From contig CAMVPJ010000026.1 in NCBI GenBank assembly GCA_947169395.1, forward strand, positions 1 through 14,646: a stretch of 14,646 bases of DNA. The letters run 5' to 3'. Each line of letters starts with the position of its first letter. Positions within the stretch are counted from its first letter, which is position 1. A program made the position numbers and the translations under genes. The stretch comes from an uncultured Caryophanales bacterium. Lineage in GTDB: Bacteria; Bacillota_I; Bacilli_A; RF39; UBA660. Below the pieces are notes generated by a model. The model worked only from the letters and a program-made list of their open reading frames with translations. It ran no database searches and was not told the DNA's origin. Below are positions 7,714-14,142 of this stretch, piece by piece.

Positions 7714-8628
7714 ATGAAAAAGAAAAAAGGATTTACTCTTATAGAGTTAATTGCTGTACTCGTAATTATGGCAATAATTGCGTTAATAGTAACGCCACTT
7801 GTAATGACTATTATTAGAAAGGCTAAAGATAGCGCAGCTAAAAGATCAGTTGATGCATACGGAAGATCAATTGATATTGCAATTGCTGCATATATTCTTG
7901 ATAATGCAGAATTCCCAGATAGTTTAAATCAGCTAAGTATTGAATATAGCGGAAAAGAAGTAAAATGTGGAATTATGGCATTAAATGAAGATGCAGGTGC
8001 TTATCTTTCTGAATGTAGTGTAGGAAACTACAAAGTAAAAGATTCATCTACAAATGATGGATGGTATCATTATGAAGCTAAAAACATGGTTTCATTTGAT
8101 TACAAAACAGGAGATACAGTTACTTATAAAGGAACAGAATTCCAAGTAATTAAGAATAGTAAATCAGGAGATGATACTGTTACTTTAATTAAGTCTACTC
8201 CATTAACAAGTGCTGAAATTACTGCTTTAGGAGAACAATATGCTGCATCTTTATCAAGTGTAGATGGAATTGTTGAACTAGCTGGAGAAAATGAATATAC
8301 AGAAGTTTATTCAACTAGCGTTGTTAAATCAATAGTTGATGCTTGGGCAACATCTAATTCAGTATTAGTTAACATTAATGATAGAGCAAGATTAATTACG
8401 CACGACGAACTAGTTAATAGTTTAAAATATAATGTTACTGGAACTGCAAATGTTGGTTATGTTTCAGGGTATGAAACTGGAAGCATTGATTGGAATGCTA
8501 TGCCATACTGGGTTAATAGCGGTAATAACGTAACTAAATATGAATTTGCTACAGGCACGTCAGGAACAGGAGCATACATTCGTCCTGTTATTGAAATTCA
8601 AAAATCTAGCGCTATAGTTAAAAACTAG
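7714..8628 (+). CDS. Prepilin-type (type IV pilin / pseudopilin-like) surface protein
   Basis: 304 residues. The start has a classic class III leader: M-K-K-K-K-G then F-T-L-I-E-L, with cleavage and methylation expected between Gly6 and Phe7 by a prepilin peptidase and Glu at mature position 5. A hydrophobic helix of about 20 residues follows and serves as membrane anchor and pilus core. Residues 60-300 form an exported domain, the last 130 of which align with the fragment at 1-481 (T-V-T-L-I-K, Y-S-T-S-V-V-K, V-D-A-W-A, A-R-L-I-T, Y-I-R-P-V-I-E-I). Unlike that paralogue it has no NNC codon block. No pilus ATPase, platform or peptidase gene is nearby, so the assembly machinery lies elsewhere. 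It has its own ribosome site and is bounded by terminators on both sides. The ligand is unknown. Confidence 0.85.
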   Translation: MKKKKGFTLIELIAVLVIMAIIALIVTPLVMTIIRKAKDSAAKRSVDAYGRSIDIAIAAYILDNAEFPDSLNQLSIEYSGKEVKCGIMALNEDAGAYLSECSVGNYKVKDSSTNDGWYHYEAKNMVSFDYKTGDTVTYKGTEFQVIKNSKSGDDTVTLIKSTPLTSAEITALGEQYAASLSSVDGIVELAGENEYTEVYSTSVVKSIVDAWATSNSVLVNINDRARLITHDELVNSLKYNVTGTANVGYVSGYETGSIDWNAMPYWVNSGNNVTKYEFATGTSGTGAYIRPVIEIQKSSAIVKN

Positions 8629-8655
8629 TTTATAGAATTTATTCATTACAAGTTG

Positions 8656-8681
8656 AAAGTAGATTAAATCTACTTTTTTTT
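8656..8681 (+). terminator. Rho-independent terminator after the second pseudopilin
   Basis: AAAGTAGAT (8656-8664), loop TAA, ATCTACTTT (8668-8676), Ts to 8681. A 9-bp perfect stem; a strong site. Confidence 0.9.
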
Positions 8682-8707
8682 AGAACTAATTCATGATAGA
8701 ATATTAT
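8679..8707 (+). promoter_or_regulatory. Possible promoter of pgk
   Basis: TTTAGA (8679-8684), 17-base spacer, TATTAT (8702-8707), starting in the T tract of the preceding terminator. The -10 is a 5 of 6 match and the -35 is poor. Confidence 0.35.
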
Positions 8708-8726
8708 TAGTAAGGAAGGTGCTTTG

Positions 8727-9902
8727 ATGAAGACAATTAAAGATTTTGATTTATTTAATAAAAGAGTAATAATTAGAGTTGATTTTAATGTACCTATTAA
8801 AGATGGAGTAATTCTTGATGATAATAGAATAGTTATGTCTCTTGATACTATTAATTATGCAATAGATAATGGAGCAAAAGTTATATTGTTATCACACTTA
8901 GGTAGAGTTAAAACTGAAGAAGATAAGAAGAAAAAAGATTTAAAGATAGTTGTACCTAGGTTAAGTGAATTACTTGGTATTGATGTTAAGTTTTCTAATG
9001 ATACTAAAGGTAAAGAATTAGAAAATATGGTATCTAAATTAAATAACGGGGAAGTTTTATTAATTCAGAATACTCGTTTTGAAGATTTAAATGGTAAGTT
9101 AGAATCTGGTAATGATTCTTCGCTTGGTGCATACTGGGCTTCTTTAGGAGATATTTTTATCAATGATGCTTTTGGTACATCTCATAGAGCTCATGCATCT
9201 AATGTAGGTATTGCATCTAATCTTCCTAGCGGTATTGGATTCTTAATGGAAAAAGAACTTAATATTTTAAATGGTGTTAAGAATAATCCTAAAAGACCTT
9301 ATGCGGTAATACTTGGTGGAGCAAAAGTTAGTGATAAAATTGGTGTGATTAATAGTTTAGTTAAAAAAGCTGATTATATTCTAATAGGTGGAGGTATGTG
9401 TTATACATTTTTATATGCTCTAGGATATAGTATTGGTAAATCTTTATTAGATAGTGATTCAATAGAATACTGTAAAGATTTATTAGATAAGTATAAGGAT
9501 AAAATAATACTTCCTAAAGATAATATAATTAGTAGTGGAATAGAGGATAAAGATGTCTCATTAGTTAGTGTTGATAGTATTCCAAGTGATAAGATGGGAT
9601 TAGATATTGGTCCTAAAACTATAGAATTATTTGATAATGTATTAAGTAAATGTAATATGGTTGTGTGGAATGGTACTTTAGGTTATTCTGAGGTTAAAGA
9701 GTATGAGGTAGGGACTAAGAGTATTTTAGAATATTTAAGTAAGAGTGAGTGTGAAACAATTATATGTGGTGGAGATACTGCATCTGCTGCAATTAATTTC
9801 GGTTATAGGGATAAATTCACACATATATCAACAGGTGGTGGCGCATCTCTTGAATTATTAGAAGGTAAGAAGTTACCTGCTATAGAGGCAATAGAAAAGT
9901 AG
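8727..9902 (+). CDS. pgk: Phosphoglycerate kinase
   Basis: 391 residues, normal for the family (about 394). It transfers phosphate between 1,3-bisphosphoglycerate and ADP in cytosolic glycolysis. N-domain motifs for the sugar phosphate are R-V-D-F-N-V-P, L-S-H-L-G-R, N-T-R-F-E-D, and D-A-F-G-T-S-H-R-A-H-A-S. C-domain nucleotide motifs are L-G-G-A-K-V-S-D-K-I, G-G-G-M-C-Y-T-F, I-C-G-G-D-T-A-S-A-A and S-T-G-G-G-A-S-L-E-L-L-E-G. The conserved W-N-G-P-M-G-V-F-E is here W-N-G-T-L-G-Y-S-E, an unusual variant. I start at ATG 8727, five bases after AAGGAAGGTG; a TTG at 8724 would sit only two bases from that site. No gap, tpiA or gpmI is adjacent, unlike most glycolytic operons; the flippase-like gene starts six bases after the stop, so they are co-transcribed. 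Confidence 0.96.
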   Translation: MKTIKDFDLFNKRVIIRVDFNVPIKDGVILDDNRIVMSLDTINYAIDNGAKVILLSHLGRVKTEEDKKKKDLKIVVPRLSELLGIDVKFSNDTKGKELENMVSKLNNGEVLLIQNTRFEDLNGKLESGNDSSLGAYWASLGDIFINDAFGTSHRAHASNVGIASNLPSGIGFLMEKELNILNGVKNNPKRPYAVILGGAKVSDKIGVINSLVKKADYILIGGGMCYTFLYALGYSIGKSLLDSDSIEYCKDLLDKYKDKIILPKDNIISSGIEDKDVSLVSVDSIPSDKMGLDIGPKTIELFDNVLSKCNMVVWNGTLGYSEVKEYEVGTKSILEYLSKSECETIICGGDTASAAINFGYRDKFTHISTGGGASLELLEGKKLPAIEAIEK

Positions 9903-9907
9903 GTTAT

Positions 9908-10909
9908 ATGAAAAAGATAATTAATTTTGTTGTGTTATTATTAGTAACGGTATTAGTATTATTTTTATGTTTAAAAGATAACTATCATGCTATAATTAAT
10001 ACTTTAATTAGTATGGATATTAAATGGTTAATAGTAGGTTTTATTTGTATACTAACATATTGGTTCTTAAAAACATTACCACTTTATTATTTTACTAAAA
10101 GTCATAAGAAAAGTTTTACATATAAAAGTGCAGTAATACTATTATTAAGAACACAATTTGTAAATGCTATAACTCCTTTTGCAACAGGTGGACAACCTTA
10201 TCAAGTATATTATTTAAATAAAGAAGGAATACGTTCATCTACTTCTACTAGTATTATCTTAGAAAACTTTATTGTATATCAGATTGCCTTAGTATTATTA
10301 GGAATAATAGCTATGGTATGTAATTACTTCTTTCGATTGTTTCCACACAATGACTTGCTTACTCACTTAATAACTTTAGGTTTTATTATAAATACATTAG
10401 TTATAATAGTATCATTTATTGTAGCCTTTGGTAAAAATATAAGTAAAAAGATATTACACTTTGGAATAACTATATTATCTAAACTTAAACTAGTTAAAGA
10501 TAAAGAAAAGAAGTTAGAAAAATGGAATGAAAGTATAACTAATTTTCATAAAAGTGCGAAGGTATTAATGGAAGATAAGAAACTATTTTTTTCAATGATA
10601 CTTGTTAACTTAGTTGCCTTATCAATACTTTATATGATACCAGTATTTGTATTATATGCAGCAGGAAGCTTTGATAAAGTAAATATTGGAGTTGCAATTA
10701 TTGCATCAGCATATGTAATGTTAATAGGTTCATTTGTACCAATTCCAGGAGGTACTGGTGGATTAGAATATGGATTTATGAGATTCTATGGTTTCTTTAT
10801 ACATGGAAGCTTGCTTTCTGCAACCATGCTTATATGGAGATTTATCACATATTACTTTGGCCTTATTGTAGGTGGAATTGCATTTAACGTAAAGAAAAAG
10901 AATGATTAA
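9908..10909 (+). CDS. UPF0104 / lysylphosphatidylglycerol-synthase transmembrane-region (flippase-like) protein
   Basis: 333 residues with about eight hydrophobic segments, the first being an uncleaved N-terminal helix (about 5-22). The family signatures of the MprF/AglD membrane domain are present: T-P-F-A-T-G-G-Q-P-Y-Q-V-Y-Y-L near residue 90 and V-P-I-P-G-G-T-G-G-L-E-Y-G-F near residue 278. In MprF this domain flips aminoacylated lipids; here the cytosolic aminoacyl-transferase domain is absent, so the protein is a stand-alone lipid flippase-like unit whose substrate cannot be named. A short hydrophilic lysine-rich loop lies around 193-220. It follows pgk by six bases and ends at a terminator, so pgk and this gene form a two-gene unit. 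Confidence 0.88.
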   Translation: MKKIINFVVLLLVTVLVLFLCLKDNYHAIINTLISMDIKWLIVGFICILTYWFLKTLPLYYFTKSHKKSFTYKSAVILLLRTQFVNAITPFATGGQPYQVYYLNKEGIRSSTSTSIILENFIVYQIALVLLGIIAMVCNYFFRLFPHNDLLTHLITLGFIINTLVIIVSFIVAFGKNISKKILHFGITILSKLKLVKDKEKKLEKWNESITNFHKSAKVLMEDKKLFFSMILVNLVALSILYMIPVFVLYAAGSFDKVNIGVAIIASAYVMLIGSFVPIPGGTGGLEYGFMRFYGFFIHGSLLSATMLIWRFITYYFGLIVGGIAFNVKKKND

Positions 10910-10912
10910 ATT

Positions 10913-10948
10913 GGATTATGATCTTAAGTATGAGTTCATAATCCTTTT
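10913..10948 (+). terminator. Rho-independent terminator after the flippase-like gene
   Basis: GGATTATGA (10913-10921) pairs perfectly with TCATAATCC (10936-10944) across a 14-base loop, followed by TTTTATTAT. It lies three bases after the stop codon. Confidence 0.75.
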
Positions 10949-10963
10949 ATTATGCAAAAACTA

Positions 10964-10991
10964 TTTACATTTAATTTTAAAGTGTTATAAT
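10964..10991 (+). promoter_or_regulatory. Sigma-A promoter of yitT-like gene
   Basis: TTTACA (10964-10969), 16-base spacer, perfect TATAAT (10986-10991), 23 bases before the start codon and directly downstream of a terminator. Confidence 0.75.
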
Positions 10992-11014
10992 TGTTGTACG
11001 TTTGAGGTGATTTC

Positions 11015-11893
11015 ATGAAAAAAATTAATCAATTATTAAATTGGAATTATATGGATTTTATAAAAGCAATAGTAGGCTCTTTCATATTTTGTTTTGCAAT
11101 TAATCTATTTATTGTACCTAATAATTTATATACAGGAGGAATATTAGGTATATCACAAATAATTAGAAGTTTTGTAATAGATGTTTTTAAAATTAATACA
11201 TCGTTTGATTTTAGTGGTATTATCTATTATGTAATAAATGTTCCTTTATTTATAGTAGCGTATAAGTCAATTGGTAAAACGTTCTTCTTTAGAACATTAT
11301 TTGCAGTTTCAATACAATCTATTATGTTATCATTAATACCATGTAGATTATTAATAGATGATGTTTTAGCAAACGTAGTAATAGGAGGCTTATTAAGCGG
11401 TGTTGGAGTAGGAATGATTTTATCTAGTGGTGCATCTACAGGTGGAACAGATATAGTAGGACTTGCTCTTGCTAAAAAGAATAATCATTTTTCAGTAGGT
11501 AAACTAGGTTTAGTAGTTAATATATTTATATACACAATCGCAGGATTAAGATATGGAATATCTATAATGATCTATTCTATAATTTCATCTGCAGTAGATA
11601 GCCTTATGACAGATAAAATGCATGAGCAAAATATATGTTCAACAGCCTTTATATTCTGTAAAGAAAATCCAATGATTATTAATGATTATATTAAAAATGA
11701 ATTAAATAGAGATTTTACTTATTGGGATGCAAAAGGTGGATATGATGATTCTAGAACTTACATTATTTATACTGTATTAACTAAATATGAATTAATTAAG
11801 TTAGAAAGACATATGAAAAAACTAAATATATCGATATTTATGGTTAAAAGTGAAGGTTTAGGTATTAAAGGTGAGTTTGAAAAACAGTTTTAA
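11015..11893 (+). CDS. YitT family membrane protein (DUF161 plus DUF2179)
   Basis: 292 residues, the usual size. The N-terminal membrane region has about five or six helices and carries both family signatures: V-P-N-N-L-Y-T-G-G-I-L-G-I at about 34-46 and G-A-S-T-G-G-T-D-I-V-G at 139-149. From about residue 205 a soluble DUF2179 domain follows, with R-D-F-T-Y-W-D-A-K-G-G-Y, a PII/ACT-like fold that may bind a small ligand. YitT proteins are widespread in Bacillota and their transport substrate is not established. Good ribosome site GAGGTGA five bases before the ATG and a strong promoter. The acetyltransferase follows 39 bases later with no terminator between, so they are probably co-transcribed. 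Confidence 0.93.
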   Translation: MKKINQLLNWNYMDFIKAIVGSFIFCFAINLFIVPNNLYTGGILGISQIIRSFVIDVFKINTSFDFSGIIYYVINVPLFIVAYKSIGKTFFFRTLFAVSIQSIMLSLIPCRLLIDDVLANVVIGGLLSGVGVGMILSSGASTGGTDIVGLALAKKNNHFSVGKLGLVVNIFIYTIAGLRYGISIMIYSIISSAVDSLMTDKMHEQNICSTAFIFCKENPMIINDYIKNELNRDFTYWDAKGGYDDSRTYIIYTVLTKYELIKLERHMKKLNISIFMVKSEGLGIKGEFEKQF

Positions 11894-11932
11894 TTAAAGT
11901 ATAATTATTATAGTTATTAAAAAGGAGTAGTT

Positions 11933-12484
11933 ATGGAAGAAAAAAATGACTTATATGAAGAGTTAGAAACGGAACGATTAATACTTAGGAAGATTGTAGA
12001 TGAAGATGCTATTAAATTATATAATAATATTTACAATAACTATGAATATTATAAATATTATTATCAGATACCCTTTAATAGTTTTGAAGATTATAAACCA
12101 CTTGTTGAAAAGTATAAAGAATATTATTCTAATGGTAATCATTTTAGATGGGGAATAGTAATTAAAGAGACACAAGAAATAATTGGTCTTATTCAGTTGC
12201 ACTCAAGAGACTTTTTAAATAATAATACTCAGATTGGTTATATTATTGGCTATAATTATAATGGATTAGGTTACGCAAAAGAAGCAGTTATAAAGGTAAT
12301 AGATTTTGCATTTAAAAAGCTTAATATTCATAGAATAGAGGCATCTATTGCAGATATTAATGATTCTTCTGTTAAACTTGCAGAAAGTATTGGAATGACT
12401 TTAGAATCAATTCGAGAAGATGGATACAAAATAGGAGATAAGTATTATAATCAAAAGGTTTATAAAATGATTAATAAGAATTAA
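11933..12484 (+). CDS. GNAT family N-acetyltransferase (RimJ/RimL-like, Acetyltransf_3)
   Basis: 183 residues, typical of the family. The opening L-E-T-E-R-L-I-L-R-K-I is the characteristic first strand of RimJ/RimL and related N-acetyltransferases. The acetyl-CoA pyrophosphate loop is seen as Y-N-Y-N-G-L-G-Y-A-K-E-A at about residues 107-118, and D-I-N-D-S-S-V-K-L-A-E-S-I-G-M with the following strand is the usual C-terminal motif B. These enzymes acetylate protein N-termini, small amines or antibiotics; the substrate cannot be told here. The middle (30-75) is very rich in Asn and Tyr, reflecting the AT-rich genome. It starts 9 bases after AAGGAG. It probably shares the promoter of the YitT gene. 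Confidence 0.92.
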   Translation: MEEKNDLYEELETERLILRKIVDEDAIKLYNNIYNNYEYYKYYYQIPFNSFEDYKPLVEKYKEYYSNGNHFRWGIVIKETQEIIGLIQLHSRDFLNNNTQIGYIIGYNYNGLGYAKEAVIKVIDFAFKKLNIHRIEASIADINDSSVKLAESIGMTLESIREDGYKIGDKYYNQKVYKMINKN

Positions 12485-12558
12485 AAAAATGAAAAAAAAT
12501 TTAAATTTTATGATTTTACAAATTCTACATTACTAAATAAACAGAATATAATTATTTG

Positions 12559-12588
12559 ACACTCAATAATTTATTATTGGTGTTTTTT
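12559..12588 (+). terminator. Rho-independent terminator after the acetyltransferase
   Basis: ACAC-t-CAATAA (12559-12569, one bulged T), loop TTTA, TTATTG-GTGT (12574-12583), then Ts to 12588. It is 75 bases downstream of the stop. The rest of the 190-base gap 12485-12674 holds only AT-rich DNA and the promoter listed next. Confidence 0.75.
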
Positions 12589-12615
12589 AGTATGTAGAAA
12601 ACTAAAATCATTCAT

Positions 12616-12644
12616 TTGACTTGGTTATCCTCATTTGATATAAG
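12616..12644 (+). promoter_or_regulatory. Sigma-A promoter of the ORF6N gene pair
   Basis: TTGACT (12616-12621, 5 of 6), 17-base spacer, TATAAG (12639-12644, 5 of 6), 30 bases before the ATG of the first ORF6N gene. Confidence 0.75.
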
Positions 12645-12710
12645 TATTATACAACTTTAAAAAGGAGACGTATTATGGAAAACATTATTGAAAAAGATGA
12701 AATTATAGTT

Positions 12711-12749
12711 GAAGATATGATATATGAGATTAGAGGAGTACAAGTAATG
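12711..12749 (+). repeat. Direct repeat, copy 1 (ORF6N core)
   Basis: 39 bases with only two mismatches to 13070-13108. Both copies encode E-D-M-I-Y-E-I-R-G-V-Q-V-M. Shows recent tandem duplication or recombination of the ORF6N gene. Confidence 0.85.
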
Positions 12750-12875
12750 TTGGATTCTGATTTAGCTAAACTATATCAGGTTGAGACAAAAATAATAAAT
12801 GAGGCAGTATACAGAAATAAGGAAAAATTTCCTGAAAGAATTTCTTGGATAATACTAGTGAGGTTAATGGTTAGT

Positions 12876-12892
12876 GGTCGCAAAATGCGACC
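12876..12892. repeat. Coding palindrome within ORF6N pseudogene
   Basis: GGTCGCA, AAA, TGCGACC: a perfect 7-bp inverted repeat inside the stretch that reads S-Q-N-A-T in the ORF6N frame. It has the same layout as the palindrome at 12975-13001, with paired base differences. Confidence 0.8.
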
Positions 12893-12974
12893 GCAAATAT
12901 AAGTAGTAAGTCTAGGTCAAATCCAAGAGTATTCACAGAACAAGGAATATATATGCTTGCGACAATATATTATC

Positions 12975-13001
12975 TTCAAGGTCACAAATTGTGACCTTGA
13001 A
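12975..13001. repeat. 13-bp-arm palindrome between the two ORF6N genes
   Basis: TTCAAGGTCACAA (12975-12987), one base, TTGTGACCTTGAA (12989-13001), with no mismatch. It lies 17 bases before the ribosome site of the second ORF6N gene, so it could be an operator or an mRNA hairpin. No T tract follows, so it is not a normal terminator. Read in one frame it spells R-S-Q-I-V-T-L-N-K, a typical ORF6N stretch, so it is at least partly a gene remnant. Confidence 0.8.
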
Positions 13002-13069
13002 CAAATATAATTATTTAAGGAGGAGAAGGTAAAATGAATGAAATGGTTGTATTAGAAAATATAAAAATT

Positions 13070-13108
13070 GAAGATATGATATACGAGATTAGAGGAGTAC
13101 AAGTGATG
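13070..13108 (+). repeat. Direct repeat, copy 2 (ORF6N core)
   Basis: Partner of 12711-12749, 359 bases downstream; 37 of 39 bases identical. The coding sequence diverges quickly outside this core. Confidence 0.85.
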
Positions 13109-13259
13109 CTGTCACAAGATGTAGCTAAATTATATCAAGTAGAAACTAAGGTTTTAAATCAAACTATAAAGAGAAATATAAATAGATTTCCTGATAAGTT
13201 TTGTTTTCAACTTACAAATGAGGAAATTGATATATTATCTTTAAGGTCACAATTTATTA

Positions 13260-13279
13260 TGCCCCCCAAAAGTTGGACT
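13260..13279. repeat. Right terminal inverted repeat of the IS
   Basis: TG followed by six Cs and AAAAGTTGGACT, exactly at the break in the ORF6N homology and just downstream of the orfB stop. The partner repeat is outside the window; the inner boundary is an estimate. Confidence 0.7.
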
Positions 13280-13294
13280 TCTAATTTATAGTAT

Positions 13295-14107
13295 CTAACT
13301 TGTAGTTTGTAATCTGAAATTAATAGGTGACAATCCTTTTAGTTTTTCTTTGATTCTATCATGATTATAATAATAAATATAGTCATCTATGGCTTTAATT
13401 AATTCATCTAATGTTTTATATTTATCTTCTTGTTCATAAAACATTTCTGTTTTAAGTATTCCAAAAAAATTTTCCATCATTCCATTATCCATGCTATTTC
13501 CTTTTCTAGACATGCTTTGTTTTATACCTTTGTTTTTTAATCGCTGTTGATAAGATTCATGTTGGTATTGCCAACCCTGATCTGAATGAAAAATCAATCC
13601 TTCAAGATTATCATTCTTATTAAATGCTTTATTAAGCATATCATTTATTTGTTCTAGATTTGGAGATTTAGAAATATTATATGATATTATTTCTCCATTA
13701 AATCCATCTAATATTGGTGATAAATAACATTTTTCTCCACGAAGATTAAACTCTGTAACATCAGTATACCATTTTTTATTAGGTTTTTCCGAATTAAAAT
13801 TTCGTTCAATCAAGTTGTCGGCTATTTTACCAATTGTTCCTTTGTATGATGAATATTTTCTTTTATTTCTTTTTAGTGGTTTAAGTCCTAATTTAACCAT
13901 TAATCTGTATACTTTTTTATGATTAACATTATATCCTTGGTTTCTAAGTTCTAATGTTATTCTACGATATCCGTACCTTTCTTTATGATTAATAAATATT
14001 TCCTTTATTTTATCAATTATACCTTTGTTTTTAGTATCTTTATCCGTTTTAGATAAAGTATAATAATAAACTGATTTAGCTATACCAGATACTTTTAGAA
14101 GAATCAT
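13295..14107 (-). CDS. IS3-family transposase OrfB (DDE integrase domain)
   Basis: 270 residues from the ATG at 14107, but the same frame is open back to 14146, so the natural product is the OrfAB fusion made by frameshifting. The HTH_21-type region (H-K-E-R-Y-G-Y-R-R-I near 41-50) precedes the rve integrase core. The catalytic triad is D116 (W-Y-T-D-V-T-E-F), D176 (F-H-S-D-Q-G-W-Q-Y) and E212 (S-M-D-N-G-M-M-E-N-F-F-G), with 35 residues between the second D and the E, the DD(35)E spacing of IS3 elements. The C-terminus Y-Y-Y-N-H-D-R-I-K-E-K-L-K-G-L-S-P is also typical. No internal stop, so it looks functional. It catalyses strand cleavage and transfer through a circular intermediate. Confidence 0.95.
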   Translation of the reverse strand: MILLKVSGIAKSVYYYTLSKTDKDTKNKGIIDKIKEIFINHKERYGYRRITLELRNQGYNVNHKKVYRLMVKLGLKPLKRNKRKYSSYKGTIGKIADNLIERNFNSEKPNKKWYTDVTEFNLRGEKCYLSPILDGFNGEIISYNISKSPNLEQINDMLNKAFNKNDNLEGLIFHSDQGWQYQHESYQQRLKNKGIKQSMSRKGNSMDNGMMENFFGILKTEMFYEQEDKYKTLDELIKAIDDYIYYYNHDRIKEKLKGLSPINFRLQTTS

Positions 14108-14142
14108 TAATGGATATTTTTGCCGAAGTTCACTAACAACAT

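Larger units (their letters stand above)
12675..12994 (+). pseudogene. ORF6N-domain protein, frameshifted and interrupted by a stop
   Basis: A good ribosome site and ATG at 12675 open a frame with the ORF6N signature: I-R-G-V-Q-V-M-L, D-L-A-K-L-Y-Q-V-E-T-K, K-F-P-E-R. After residue 56 the frame drifts into unrelated residues and stops at 12900-12902. The expected continuation, W-S-Q-N-A-T-A-N, S-N-P-R-V-F-T-E-Q-G-I-Y-M-L-A-T-I, is found in another frame at 12875-12967, with an in-frame TAG just before it (12872-12874), and that frame ends at TGA 12992-12994. So there is at least one frameshift, one nonsense codon and a missing C-terminus. ORF6N is a DNA-binding-associated domain first described in phage and bacterial KilA-N-type proteins; its role is poorly defined. 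The intact N-terminal 56 residues may still be translated. Confidence 0.85.
13034..13291 (+). pseudogene. ORF6N-domain protein truncated by IS insertion
   Basis: The ATG at 13034 follows a strong AAGGAGGAGAAGG site. Residues 1-75 are a good ORF6N N-terminus: I-R-G-V-Q-V-M-L, D-V-A-K-L-Y-Q-V-E-T-K, R-F-P-D-K-F-C-F-Q-L-T-N-E-E, L-R-S-Q-F. At about 13260 the gene enters the terminal sequence of the IS3-family element, which supplies the last residues (P-P-K-S-W-T-S-N-L) and the TAG stop at 13289-13291. The result is an 85-residue chimera lacking the C-terminal half of the ORF6N domain and any effector domain. The remainder of the gene should lie beyond the other end of the element, outside the window. 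The upstream half looks undamaged, which suggests a recent insertion. Confidence 0.85.

Noticed and set aside
12488..12520. AT palindrome and A/T runs just after the acetyltransferase as a terminator
   Set aside because: Pure A/T pairing with no stable stem; the better terminator is at 12559-12588.
12975..13001. Rho-independent terminator between the ORF6N genes
   Set aside because: The stem is long and perfect, but it is followed by AT-mixed sequence with no T tract, so it is reported as a palindrome instead.
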